Source: Catenovulum sp052056295
GTDB taxonomy: Bacteria; Pseudomonadota; Gammaproteobacteria; Enterobacterales; Alteromonadaceae
Assembly (NCBI RefSeq): GCF_052056295.1
Contig: NZ_CP182493.1
Span: 868,001-932,000, forward strand
Length of the DNA stretch: 64,000 nucleotides
Direction: 5' to 3'
Below the pieces are notes generated by a model, which saw nothing but the letters and a program-made list of their open reading frames with translations, was not told the origin of the DNA and searched no databases. The first letter of the stretch is position 1, and every line of letters starts with the position of its first letter. Shown here in pieces: positions 45,704 through 54,524 of this stretch. The translations under genes were made by a program, and so were the position numbers.

Positions 45704-45763
45704 GCGTTCACAATCTTAATTGCATTCACATTTTTAATTGTTGCGTTCACAAACTTAATTGTT
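45704..45763. repeat. Three tandem 18-21 bp direct repeats
   Basis: Copies start at 45704, 45722 and 45743 on the pattern GCRTTCACAWNYTTAATTGTT; the first copy is shortened. They lie between the terminator and the gcvP stop. They could be a slipped duplication or an integration scar at the edge of the accessory region. Too short and without spacers to be CRISPR. Confidence 0.6.
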
Positions 45764-45782
45764 GATCACCAGTAAAACCAAT

Positions 45783-48674
45783 TTACTCTGCATAACTCTC
45801 CGTAGTCGGACAGCTACAAATCAAGTTACGGTCGCCGTATACATCATCTATACGGTTTACTGTTGGCCAGAATTTGTTTTCACGGGCTTGTGCAGTTGGG
45901 AATACGGCTAGTTCGCGACTGTATGGGTGGTTCCATTCAGCTTGGCTTAAGTCGCTCATGGTATGTGGTGCATTGCCAAGTGGGTTGTCTTCTAATGGCC
46001 ATACGCCTTTTTCAACTTGGTCTATTTCGTTTTTAATGGCGATCATAGCTTCAATAAATCTGTCTACTTCACATAGTGGTTCAGATTCAGTTGGCTCTAC
46101 CATTAATGTACCCGCAACTGGAAAGCTCATAGTTGGCGCATGGAAACCATAGTCAATTAAACGTTTTGCTACGTCCATTTCAGTTACACCTGAGCTCGCT
46201 TTTAACGGGCGAATATCAATAATACATTCGTGCGCCACGCGGTCGTTTTGCCCTGTGTACAAAATTGGGTAATGTTCGGCTAAACGTTTTGCAATATAGT
46301 TCGCGCTTAAAATGGCCACTTGAGTTGCTTTACGTAAACCTTGAGCACCCATTAATGCAATGTATACCCAAGAAATTGGCAATATACCTGCACTGCCCCA
46401 TGGCGCGGCTGAAACTGCACCATTGGCTTTGTCTAATTCATCAATTTGTACAACTGGGTGGTTTGGTAAAAACGGTGCTAAATGTGATTTAACACCAATT
46501 GGTCCCATACCTGGACCGCCACCACCGTGTGGAATACAGAATGTTTTATGCAAGTTTAAGTGCGATACATCTGAGCCAATAAAACCAGGCGATGTTACAC
46601 CAACCTGTGCATTCATGTTTGCGCCATCCATATACACTTGACCGCCGTGGCCATGTACTATGTCGCAAATTTCACGAATGGTCTGTTCGTATACACCATG
46701 GGTTGATGGGTAGGTGATCATTATGCACGATAAATTGTCTGCAACTTCTGCTGCTTTTTTGCGTAAGTCGTCTAAATCAACATTACCTTTTGCATCACAA
46801 GCTGTTACCACAACTTTCATACCAGCCATTTGTGCAGATGCTGGGTTAGTACCGTGCGCAGATGATGGAATTAAACAGATGTTTCTGTGGCTGTCACCTC
46901 GGCTTTCGTGATATTTACGAATAGCCAATAAACCTGCGTATTCACCTTGTGCACCTGAGTTCGGTTGCATGCTTATTGCGTCGTAACCAGTAATTTCGAT
47001 TAACCAATCGTTCAATTGGCGGATCATGCGCTGATAACCTTGCGCTTGCTCAATTGGCGCAAATGGGTGCATGTTGGCAAATTCAGGCCAAGTTACTGGG
47101 ATCATCTCTGCGGTTGCGTTTAATTTCATGGTACAAGAGCCCAATGAAATCATTGAATGATTTAAGGCTAAATCTTTATTTTCTAAAGATTTAATATAAC
47201 GCAACATTTCAGTTTCTGAGTGGTGCGTATTGAATACTGGATGGGTTAAAAACTCGCTGGTACGTTTGTACTCTGCAGGAATGCCAGATTTTTGTTGGGT
47301 AGCGATTACTGTGTCTAGCGCTTTAATATCTAAACCATGGCCTTCGCCTAATACGATATCAAATAGCTCAGCTACGTCGTTAGCTGTTTTAGTTTCATCA
47401 AAACTAACCGCTACGACACCGTCTAAATCAACACGTAAATTAACGCCTTTTTGCTCAGCACGCGCAACAATTTGAGCTTTGCTGTCTGTCGCAATGGCCA
47501 CAGTGTCAAAGAAGTTTCTGTTTTTAACTTCAATGCCTTTGTGTTTTAAACCTTCAACAAAAATTGAAGTTAAACGCTCAACACGTTTAGCAATTGTATC
47601 TAAGCCTTTTGGCCCATGGTAAACAGCATAAAACGCTGCCATATTGGCTAACAATACTTGCGCAGTACAAATGTTTGAGTTGGCTTTTTCACGGCGGATA
47701 TGTTGCTCACGCGTTTGCAACGCCATACGTAAAGCAAGTTTGCCTTTGCTGTCTTTAGAAACACCAATAATGCGACCCGGCAATGAACGCTTTAAGCTAT
47801 CGCGCGTTGCAAAAAATGCTGCGTGTGGACCACCGTAACACATAGGTACACCAAAACGCTGCGCACTACCTACCGCAACATCTGCACCCAATTCACCTGG
47901 TGTTTTTAATTGAGTTAATGCTAATAAATCGGTAACAACAGTAGTAATACCTTTGTTGTCTGCAACATGCGCAATCAATTTTTCAATTGGGTTGATGTCA
48001 CCATAGGTATTTGGATATTGGAATAATGCACCAAATACATCTAATTCTAATACTTTTTCAGCTGGGGCAATTTCAACTTCAAAACCAAATAATTCAGCGC
48101 GTGTTACCACAACATTAATGGTTTGTGGGTGTACGTCATCTGCTATAAAAAATAGGTTCGACTTTTTGTTTTTACTGGTACGTTTTGCAAACGCCATTGC
48201 TTCGGCTGCTGCTGTGCCTTCATCTAATAAAGATGCATTGGCAATTTCTAAACCAGTTAAGTCGATAACCATTTGTTGGTAGTTTAACAAGCTTTGTAAA
48301 CGGCCTTGCGCCACTTCTGGTTGATACGGCGTATAAGCTGTGTACCAACCTGGATTTTCTAACACGTTACGTAAAATTACGTTTGGTGTATGCGTTGGAT
48401 AGTAACCTAAACCAATATATGATTTGTTTACCTGATTCTGCGAAGCAATTTGTTTTAACCAGCTTAAAACTTCTACTTCGGTTTGAGCTTCACCTAACGC
48501 CATTTGCTCGTTAATCAAAATGTTCGAAGGAACAGTTTGTTTGATTAAGTCGTCCAATGACGTTGCACCAATTGTGGCTAACATGTGTTGCTGCTCGGCA
48601 ACATCTGGGCCTATATGGCGTTGAATAAAATCATCTCTATTTTCTAATTGCGATAAAGATACAGGTTCGCTCAT
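45783..48674 (-). CDS. gcvP: Glycine dehydrogenase (decarboxylating), P-protein
   Basis: 963 residues, the fused homodimeric P-protein length. The N-half carries RQIDWP-type N-terminal features (IQRHIGPDVAEQQHML) and GYYPTHTPNVILRNVLENPGWYTAYTPYQ. The C-half has the PLP site HLNLHKTFCIPHGGGGPGMGP (Lys about 705) and SAHGTNPASAQMAG. It decarboxylates glycine and loads the aminomethyl group on the H-protein lipoate. The gene follows gcvT-gcvH in the same direction, but a terminator and a 115-bp structured repeat lie in between, so it may have its own promoter or be read through. Confidence 0.96.
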   Translation of the reverse strand: MSEPVSLSQLENRDDFIQRHIGPDVAEQQHMLATIGATSLDDLIKQTVPSNILINEQMALGEAQTEVEVLSWLKQIASQNQVNKSYIGLGYYPTHTPNVILRNVLENPGWYTAYTPYQPEVAQGRLQSLLNYQQMVIDLTGLEIANASLLDEGTAAAEAMAFAKRTSKNKKSNLFFIADDVHPQTINVVVTRAELFGFEVEIAPAEKVLELDVFGALFQYPNTYGDINPIEKLIAHVADNKGITTVVTDLLALTQLKTPGELGADVAVGSAQRFGVPMCYGGPHAAFFATRDSLKRSLPGRIIGVSKDSKGKLALRMALQTREQHIRREKANSNICTAQVLLANMAAFYAVYHGPKGLDTIAKRVERLTSIFVEGLKHKGIEVKNRNFFDTVAIATDSKAQIVARAEQKGVNLRVDLDGVVAVSFDETKTANDVAELFDIVLGEGHGLDIKALDTVIATQQKSGIPAEYKRTSEFLTHPVFNTHHSETEMLRYIKSLENKDLALNHSMISLGSCTMKLNATAEMIPVTWPEFANMHPFAPIEQAQGYQRMIRQLNDWLIEITGYDAISMQPNSGAQGEYAGLLAIRKYHESRGDSHRNICLIPSSAHGTNPASAQMAGMKVVVTACDAKGNVDLDDLRKKAAEVADNLSCIMITYPSTHGVYEQTIREICDIVHGHGGQVYMDGANMNAQVGVTSPGFIGSDVSHLNLHKTFCIPHGGGGPGMGPIGVKSHLAPFLPNHPVVQIDELDKANGAVSAAPWGSAGILPISWVYIALMGAQGLRKATQVAILSANYIAKRLAEHYPILYTGQNDRVAHECIIDIRPLKASSGVTEMDVAKRLIDYGFHAPTMSFPVAGTLMVEPTESEPLCEVDRFIEAMIAIKNEIDQVEKGVWPLEDNPLGNAPHTMSDLSQAEWNHPYSRELAVFPTAQARENKFWPTVNRIDDVYGDRNLICSCPTTESYAE

Positions 48675-48730
48675 GAATCGGGATTCCTAAATCAAATTAG
48701 TTTGCTAATTTATGCTTTGTTCAGTGTTCA

Positions 48731-48843
48731 CGCCCCAGAGCACCGCCATCATCACGCCAAACGCTTTAAATCCATCCTTGGAACGCTCTAACACAACATC
48801 CCTGTTGTGTAACGTTGGCTTAGCTGATGCCAGTGCTCTGTGG
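48731..48843. repeat. Structured REP-like element between gcvH and gcvP
   Basis: Nested inverted repeats: outer CAGAGCAC/GTGCTCTG (48735-48742, 48832-48839, extendable to about 12 bp with a mismatch), a middle GCCAAACG/CGTTGGC pair, and a perfect apical hairpin ACACAACA-TCCC-TGTTGTGT (48790-48809). Ahead of the apical hairpin is AATCCATCCTTGGAA, almost the same box as in the 60.3-61.5 kb repeats, which also have an 8-bp stem with a TCCC loop. It is thus one member of a dispersed repeat family. The rest of the 48675-49004 gap holds only the gcvH terminator. Confidence 0.6.
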
Positions 48844-48912
48844 CTTAATCAACATTGGTGTTGCAAGCTTTATCCAACCAGCGACACTCATTTAATCCAC
48901 TGAACTAAAAAT

Positions 48913-48940
48913 AAAAAACCCCGAGTATAAACTCGAGGTT
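48913..48940 (-). terminator. Intrinsic terminator downstream of gcvH
   Basis: AACCCCGAGT (48917-48926) and ACTCGAGGTT (48931-48940) form a 10-bp stem with one mismatch and a 4-nt loop. On the minus strand it runs into a T-tract (48913-48918). It separates gcvTH from gcvP. Confidence 0.75.
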
Positions 48941-49004
48941 ATAAATTCAAATTTTTTACAATTTAAACTCAGCTTTTATACGTAATGCTGAGCACAAATT
49001 GATT

Positions 49005-49394
49005 TTATTCGTCGTCTAATGCTTGCTCGTAACCTTCAGCATCTAACAACGAATCTAATTCACCTTCGTCTTCAACTTTTAATTTAAACAACCAACCGTC
49101 ATTGTATGGGTCAGTGTTTACAAGCTCAGGTGAATCTTCTAATTCTTCGTTCACTTCAATAACTTCACCAGCAATTGGAGCATATACGTCAGAAGCCGCT
49201 TTTACAGACTCAACTACTGCAATTTCGTCACCTGCAGTAAAACCAGCGCCAACGTCTGGTAAATCAACGTGAACTAAGTCGCCTAATAAGTCTTGTGCGT
49301 GATCAGAAATACCAATAGTCACTATGCCATTGCCTTCGTCACGTACCCACTCGTGGCTGTCAGTGTATTTTAATTCTGGAAGGATTTTGCTCAT
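49005..49394 (-). CDS. gcvH: Glycine cleavage system H protein
   Basis: 129 residues, standard length. It carries HEWVRDEGNGIVTIGISDHA (about 14-33) and the lipoyl-lysine site VESVKAASDVYAPIAGEVIE (Lys about 65). The lipoyl arm shuttles the aminomethyl intermediate between P-, T- and L-proteins. It is 29 bp downstream of gcvT and certainly co-transcribed with it; a terminator follows. The start ATG has a GAGGAAT site nearby. Confidence 0.97.
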   Translation of the reverse strand: MSKILPELKYTDSHEWVRDEGNGIVTIGISDHAQDLLGDLVHVDLPDVGAGFTAGDEIAVVESVKAASDVYAPIAGEVIEVNEELEDSPELVNTDPYNDGWLFKLKVEDEGELDSLLDAEGYEQALDDE

Positions 49395-49423
49395 TAAAAT
49401 ATTCCTCTGTAAAAATTTTAAAA

Positions 49424-50506
49424 TTAGCTCAACAAAGACTTACCGTTGCGAACAAACGCAGGTTTAACTACTTTCACTGTAACCCACTTTTTGCGCATTT
49501 CAACTTCAACTTCATCACCTGTTGCAACAGGTACACGTGCAAATGCAATGCTGTGGCCTAAAGTTGGAGAAAATGTACCACTGGTAATTATGCCTTCACC
49601 TGCTTCGCAGCGAATTTTGCTGCCAGCACGAAGTACACCTTTGTCTAACATAACCAAACCGACTAATTTTTCAGTTTGGTTATTTTTGTATTCTGTTAAT
49701 GCTTGGCGACCCACAAAGTCACGCGCTTCTGGTTGCCATGCAATTGTCCAGCCCATATTTGCCGCTAGTGGCGAGATATTTTCGTCCATGTCTTGGCCAT
49801 ATAAATTCATGCCAGCTTCTAAACGTAAGGTATCACGTGCACCTAAACCACAAGGTACAACACCAGCGTCGATTAATTTTTGCCAAAAATCTGGAGCTTG
49901 TTCGTTGGCTAATAAAATTTCGTAACCTGCTTCGCCTGTGTAACCAGTGGTGGCGATAAATAAATCGTCCGCTTGCACACCAAAAAATGGCTTCATTCCA
50001 GCAACAGCTTGCTGCTGGGCTTCAGTTAATAAACCGCCAACAATTGAAACCGCTTCTGGGCCTTGCACTGCAATCATTGCAAGCTCAGCACGTTCAGTTA
50101 AAGTTACTTCAAAATCTGCCGCAACTTTGTTTAACCAAGCTAAATCTTTTTCACGTGTGGCTGAGTTTACAACCAAACGATAATCAGTTTCGCTGAAATA
50201 ATAAACAATTAAATCGTCAATCACCCCACCTTGCTCATTTAACATGCCTGAATATAAGGCTTTGCCTTTTACTGTTAATTTAGCTACATCATTAGCTAAT
50301 AACTTTTGTAAAAAGGCTTGAGCTTGTGCGCCTTTAGCGTCAACCACTGTCATATGTGACACATCAAACATACCTGCTTTTTCACGCACTACTTGATGTT
50401 CTTCAATTTGTGAACCATAACGAATTGGCATTTCCCAGCCGTGAAAATCGACCATTTTCGCGCCAGCTTCTAAGTGTTTTGCATGTAGTACAGTTTTGAG
50501 TGTCAT
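49424..50506 (-). CDS. gcvT: Aminomethyltransferase, glycine cleavage T protein
   Basis: 360 residues. Family landmarks: LEAGAKMVDFHGWEMPIRYG (about 12-31), MFDVSHM (about 47-53), TGYTGEAGYEI (about 188-198) and GLGARDTLRLEAGMNLYGQD (about 220-239). It transfers the methylene group from the H-protein intermediate to tetrahydrofolate, releasing ammonia. First gene of gcvT-gcvH. The 78-bp upstream gap is too short for a tandem glycine riboswitch; only a plausible -10 box is visible. Confidence 0.97.
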   Translation of the reverse strand: MTLKTVLHAKHLEAGAKMVDFHGWEMPIRYGSQIEEHQVVREKAGMFDVSHMTVVDAKGAQAQAFLQKLLANDVAKLTVKGKALYSGMLNEQGGVIDDLIVYYFSETDYRLVVNSATREKDLAWLNKVAADFEVTLTERAELAMIAVQGPEAVSIVGGLLTEAQQQAVAGMKPFFGVQADDLFIATTGYTGEAGYEILLANEQAPDFWQKLIDAGVVPCGLGARDTLRLEAGMNLYGQDMDENISPLAANMGWTIAWQPEARDFVGRQALTEYKNNQTEKLVGLVMLDKGVLRAGSKIRCEAGEGIITSGTFSPTLGHSIAFARVPVATGDEVEVEMRKKWVTVKVVKPAFVRNGKSLLS

Positions 50507-50552
50507 AACGAGTTGTAAACCAGTTTTGTGGGGGTCAAAATTTAGGCGGCGA

Positions 50553-50558
50553 ATTATA
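50553..50558 (-). promoter_or_regulatory. Candidate -10 box for gcvT
   Basis: On the minus strand TATAAT stands about 47 bp before the gcvT ATG. The -35 match is poor (TAGGTT at about 17-bp spacing), so activation by a regulator would be expected. Confidence 0.35.
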
Positions 50559-50584
50559 ACCGAGTTGTTTTAACAAACCTAGTT

Positions 50585-51535
50585 TTAATCTGTATTTTCT
50601 TTGTGCTTTTTAAAACATTGATAATTTAATTCGTCAGCCAATAAATATAAGGTATCTGAATTGACAACATTGTTAAGTTGCTCACCATATATCCGGCTCA
50701 TAAGTGGTTCATTCATATAATAATCTTGGTAACAGGCACTTAAAAACACTGTTTGTTCAGTTGTAGTTGGCGATAGCAATTTTAGTTTTGCCGTTAACAA
50801 CATATTTGGGTAATCAGCATAACTAGCAATCATAGCTCCAGCATTATAACTGCCAGATGAAAAGCCCATGGTAATTACTTTTTGCTGAAATAAATATTGT
50901 AAAGTAACTCGGCCAGTTGCCGCATCATCTAACTCATCGTCAGGTAGTAATACATACACATCACCCAATACACTGGCTTTCTTAACAAGTTCAAAAGTTT
51001 TAGTATTTTTGCCTTCATTGCTTACCACATGAAGTTCAGGCCATTCATGTGCCAAATGGCTTATTAATTTTTTATTGTTTGTTGCTGTCACTAACTTGTA
51101 ATCAGCAAAGGCTGTTTGTGCTAATAGGCGTAAGCGCTGGTATGAGGCAGTTTCGTTAATATAAACCCAAGCTTGGCAACTTTGTTTAGTTTGACAACGC
51201 AATAGCTCTAATTTTTCACCTTGTTTTTGATTAACCCCTAATACAACAGCTTGCAGCAAATGTGCATTTTCGACATGCGTAACTAAATGATAGGCGTTGT
51301 CGTAACCTGTCACCAACATGCTGTGCTGGCTATCTGGGCTTGCATAAAAAGGCACTAATTCTATCTCAGGTGCCAATAATGTTTGTGTATATTGAAACTG
51401 CGCTTTAGAAAATTGATAAGGGGGAAAATAAAAACCGACGGTCAACTCTATAGGCTGAGCCACTAGTTTAGTGGTTAACGTAATTAACCCTAAACAACTC
51501 CAACACAAGAGTAATTTAAAGTTTTTTAACCGCAT
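50585..51535 (-). CDS. Periplasmic substrate-binding-like protein (ABC-type or PhnD-like fold)
   Basis: 316 residues with a signal peptide (about 1-26, ending LVAQ). The mature part begins IELTVGFYFPPYQFSKAQFQ, as in PBP-like sensors, and continues with alternating strands and helices; HSMLVTGYDNAYHLVTHVEN and VVLGVNQKQGEKLELLRC suggest a phosphonate/phosphate-type or ABC_sub_bind-like fold. Two Cys (CQTKQSC, about 114-120) may form a disulfide. No transporter genes nearby. It is divergent from the BarA-like kinase with only 33 bp between starts, which suggests it supplies the signal to that kinase; this is inference. Confidence 0.65.
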   Translation of the reverse strand: MRLKNFKLLLCWSCLGLITLTTKLVAQPIELTVGFYFPPYQFSKAQFQYTQTLLAPEIELVPFYASPDSQHSMLVTGYDNAYHLVTHVENAHLLQAVVLGVNQKQGEKLELLRCQTKQSCQAWVYINETASYQRLRLLAQTAFADYKLVTATNNKKLISHLAHEWPELHVVSNEGKNTKTFELVKKASVLGDVYVLLPDDELDDAATGRVTLQYLFQQKVITMGFSSGSYNAGAMIASYADYPNMLLTAKLKLLSPTTTEQTVFLSACYQDYYMNEPLMSRIYGEQLNNVVNSDTLYLLADELNYQCFKKHKENTD

Positions 51536-51568
51536 AATGGCACTTTACTCACAAATAGGTATTCCGTT

Positions 51569-54403
51569 TTGGGTAAATTTAACGTTATAGTTAACCGAAT
51601 TGGCATCAGATTAACCTTTAGAATTCGCATGTTCAAACCCAGTATTCTTTTTAACGCCATATTTTTTGCAATTATTCCTAGCATACTTATGACCATAGGT
51701 ATATGTGGTTATATTGTGCACGCCACCAGTGTAGAGCGCGACAAATTAATTGAAGAACAAGCGGTTAATCTGGTCGATTCAATTGCTTATGCCAGCGAAT
51801 ATAACTTAATTAGTCTAAATAAAGTAGGTTTGCAAAGTAAGCTGCGTGATATTAATGCAACCTCTTCGTTACCCATTTCGAATATTCTAATTTACGACGA
51901 TACTGGCGAGTTGTTTGTTGCATCTAACTACACCCAATTGGATTTTAGTTACCACACTAGCAGCAACCTTGGCACTCAGTTAGCTAGACCTAACAGCCAA
52001 AAGCTAATTGTTAACTCACCTATTTTCGCCTTCGACAGTAGTTTTAATCAAACAGCTCAGTGGCAGTCAAGTCAACAAACACAACAACCAATTGGCCATA
52101 TTGTATTGGTACTAGATTTATCCGCCGAAACCTATCAAAGATTTATCACTAACTTAAACTTATTTGTACTGATTGGCATTGCTGCCATTTTAACCGCCAT
52201 ATTAATGATAGCTTTGGTTAACCGAGTGATCCGCCCTGTGCAAGCTTTTGTGCAAGCGGTAAAACGTATTGGTAGTGGTGATTTAAAATTCAGGTTGGAT
52301 ATCCCAGTACAATACGAATTTAACGATTTAAAAGATGGTATAAACGTTATGGCTGCACAGTTGCAGCACCATCAAGCCAAGTTAGAATCAGAAATTGAAG
52401 ACGCAACACGCGACTTACAACAAAACCTCTTATTAGTTGAAGAGAAAAACGCTGAGTTAGATATTGCACGTAAAGAGGCGCTAGAAGCGAGTAAAGTGAA
52501 ATCGCAATTTTTAGCGACTATGAGTCATGAAGTACGTACGCCACTAAATGCTATTGTTGGTTTTACCAAAGAATTAGAAAAAGCCCAGTTAGAAGAACCA
52601 TACAAAGATTATGTCACAACAATTAACGCATCCGCTGACAATCTAATTGCCATTGTGAATGACGTACTCGATTTCTCGAAAATTGAGGCTGGTAAAATTG
52701 AGTTAGATCATTCAGCATTTAACTTAATGCAAACAGTTGAAGATGTGACTAAACTCATGTCGCGTGATGCCTTTACTAAAGGTTTAGTCTTCTCAGTTGA
52801 ATCTGATGCACTGCCAATTGCAGCCATAGGTGACCAACATAGATTTAAACAAATTCTGACCAACCTATTGTCCAACGCAATAAAATTCACGCCAAAAGGC
52901 TTTGTGATTTTACGGTTAAAAATTGAATCTGTGTCTGAAAGTCAACACCTACTGACGGTTGAAGTACAAGACTCAGGCATAGGCATTAGTAAAGACAAAC
53001 AAAGCAAACTATTTAAAGCCTTCCATCAAGCAGATGCGAGTACCACCAGAAAATACGGTGGCACAGGTTTAGGCTTAGCTATTACTCACGGTTTAGTCAG
53101 CAAAATGAATGGTAAGTTGAATATAGATAGTACCTTAGGCAAAGGCTCTACTTTTACCTTGCAGCTACCAATTACCACGTCTAAACCAAGCACTATAGAT
53201 AAAATGCAAAAATTGCATAAAGCCTTGGTGTTAGACCCACATTCAGTAACCTATACGGCTTATCGCCAATTATTCCAGCAATTGGGTATAGCAGCAGATA
53301 TTTATTCAGAAACCGAAGAATGGGAAAGCCAAGTTCGTCAAGTTGAAAACTACGACTTAATAGTAATTGCCAGTGATTCTGACGAAGAATCGCTTGAGCT
53401 ATTGCCTTTACAGGCAGCATTTGCGGCTAAACAACAATGTAATGCTTTGATTGTACTGTCAGTGCCACTTTATAGCTCACTGCCGGAAGAACACAAAAAA
53501 ATGCTCGGTGACTGGCCTGTGACTGAAAAACCTTTCACTTTGTCTAAACTCGAAAATGCTTGGAAAAAATACGATAGATTAACTTGGTTAGCCGATGAAA
53601 GTTTAGATACGCTAAATCAAGATGTCATTCAGTCTGGCTCAAAAATCAAAATGCTCGCTGTGGACGATAACGAAACGAATTTAAAACTGCTGTCGGCAAT
53701 TTTACGTAATGGTCGTGTTGAATTAACCACAACCACTTCCGGTAAATCAGCCTGTGAAATAGCCGAACAAGATGAATTCGACATTATTTTAATGGATGTG
53801 CAAATGCCAGAAATGGACGGTGTGCAAACCACAGCGCGCATTCGCCAAGGTAAACTTAACCGCTCTACGCCAATTATTGCTTTTACTGCGCATGCGTTTA
53901 AAGAAGAGCGCGAAAACTTACTGAAAAACGGTATGGACGATTACCTAGCTAAACCAATTGATATGGATAAATTTAATCAATTGGTGGCTAAATGGGTGAT
54001 AGGTGCTGCTGATTTTGCCGAACAACAAAAACACAAACGCAGTCATTCAGTGATTAAACATGGCATTGATTGGTCACTAGCACTTGAAAAAGCCGCCAAT
54101 AATCATAAAACCGCAGTTGAAATGTTAACTATGCTGATATCTACCTTTGATGGGGTAAAACAAGATATAAATACTGCGCTAGCTAACAATGATCAAGCCG
54201 CATTACTCAACGTTATTCACAAGTTTCATGGGTCTACTTGTTACTCTGGAGTGCCCTACCTTCGCCAGTTAGCCAACAACATAGAATCGCAACTTAAAAA
54301 AGGTGTGATAGTAAATGTTGAAGAACAACTGGAAAAATTGTCCAATGAAATGGATAATGTCGCGTCTGGATTGTCCGCAATCCCTCAAAACAAGCCTAAT
54401 TAA
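51569..54403 (+). CDS. barA: BarA-like hybrid histidine kinase (TM-sensor-HAMP-HisKA-HATPase-REC-Hpt)
   Basis: 944 residues; an internal ATG at 51629 (MFKPSILFNAIFF) may be the true start. Two transmembrane helices (about 28-50 and 192-214) enclose a small periplasmic domain. HAMP (about 215-270), HisKA (ATMSHEVRTPLNAIVGFTKE), HATPase (NLLSNAIKFT, GTGLGLA), a middle degenerate receiver-like region, a receiver (DIILMDVQMPEMDG) and Hpt (HKFHGSTCYSGVPYLRQL) follow the E. coli BarA order and nearly its length. BarA phosphorylates UvrY/GacA to control CsrA through small RNAs. It is divergent from a substrate-binding-like gene. Confidence 0.8.
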   Translation: MGKFNVIVNRIGIRLTFRIRMFKPSILFNAIFFAIIPSILMTIGICGYIVHATSVERDKLIEEQAVNLVDSIAYASEYNLISLNKVGLQSKLRDINATSSLPISNILIYDDTGELFVASNYTQLDFSYHTSSNLGTQLARPNSQKLIVNSPIFAFDSSFNQTAQWQSSQQTQQPIGHIVLVLDLSAETYQRFITNLNLFVLIGIAAILTAILMIALVNRVIRPVQAFVQAVKRIGSGDLKFRLDIPVQYEFNDLKDGINVMAAQLQHHQAKLESEIEDATRDLQQNLLLVEEKNAELDIARKEALEASKVKSQFLATMSHEVRTPLNAIVGFTKELEKAQLEEPYKDYVTTINASADNLIAIVNDVLDFSKIEAGKIELDHSAFNLMQTVEDVTKLMSRDAFTKGLVFSVESDALPIAAIGDQHRFKQILTNLLSNAIKFTPKGFVILRLKIESVSESQHLLTVEVQDSGIGISKDKQSKLFKAFHQADASTTRKYGGTGLGLAITHGLVSKMNGKLNIDSTLGKGSTFTLQLPITTSKPSTIDKMQKLHKALVLDPHSVTYTAYRQLFQQLGIAADIYSETEEWESQVRQVENYDLIVIASDSDEESLELLPLQAAFAAKQQCNALIVLSVPLYSSLPEEHKKMLGDWPVTEKPFTLSKLENAWKKYDRLTWLADESLDTLNQDVIQSGSKIKMLAVDDNETNLKLLSAILRNGRVELTTTTSGKSACEIAEQDEFDIILMDVQMPEMDGVQTTARIRQGKLNRSTPIIAFTAHAFKEERENLLKNGMDDYLAKPIDMDKFNQLVAKWVIGAADFAEQQKHKRSHSVIKHGIDWSLALEKAANNHKTAVEMLTMLISTFDGVKQDINTALANNDQAALLNVIHKFHGSTCYSGVPYLRQLANNIESQLKKGVIVNVEEQLEKLSNEMDNVASGLSAIPQNKPN

Positions 54404-54431
54404 CTAATAGCGTAATAGAATTGGTATATAT

Positions 54432-54468
54432 CTGGATGGAATAAAAAATTAATATTTATTCTTTCCAG
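54432..54468. promoter_or_regulatory. Long imperfect palindrome upstream of cysJ
   Basis: CTGGATGGAATAAA (54432-54445) pairs with TTTATTCTTTCCAG (54455-54468) at 12 of 14 positions around a 9-bp AT spacer. It lies 20-60 bp ahead of cysJ and 30 bp after barA. It could be an operator for a LysR-type regulator such as CysB or the end of the barA transcript. Confidence 0.4.
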
Positions 54469-54524
54469 TTATCAATATCCCATCTAAGCTATAACGCTAA
54501 ATCAAGTCACGGATTTTTGGGAAT

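Noticed and set aside
50507..50584. Glycine riboswitch upstream of gcvT
   Set aside because: The gap is only 78 bp, too short for the aptamer, and no matching fold was seen.
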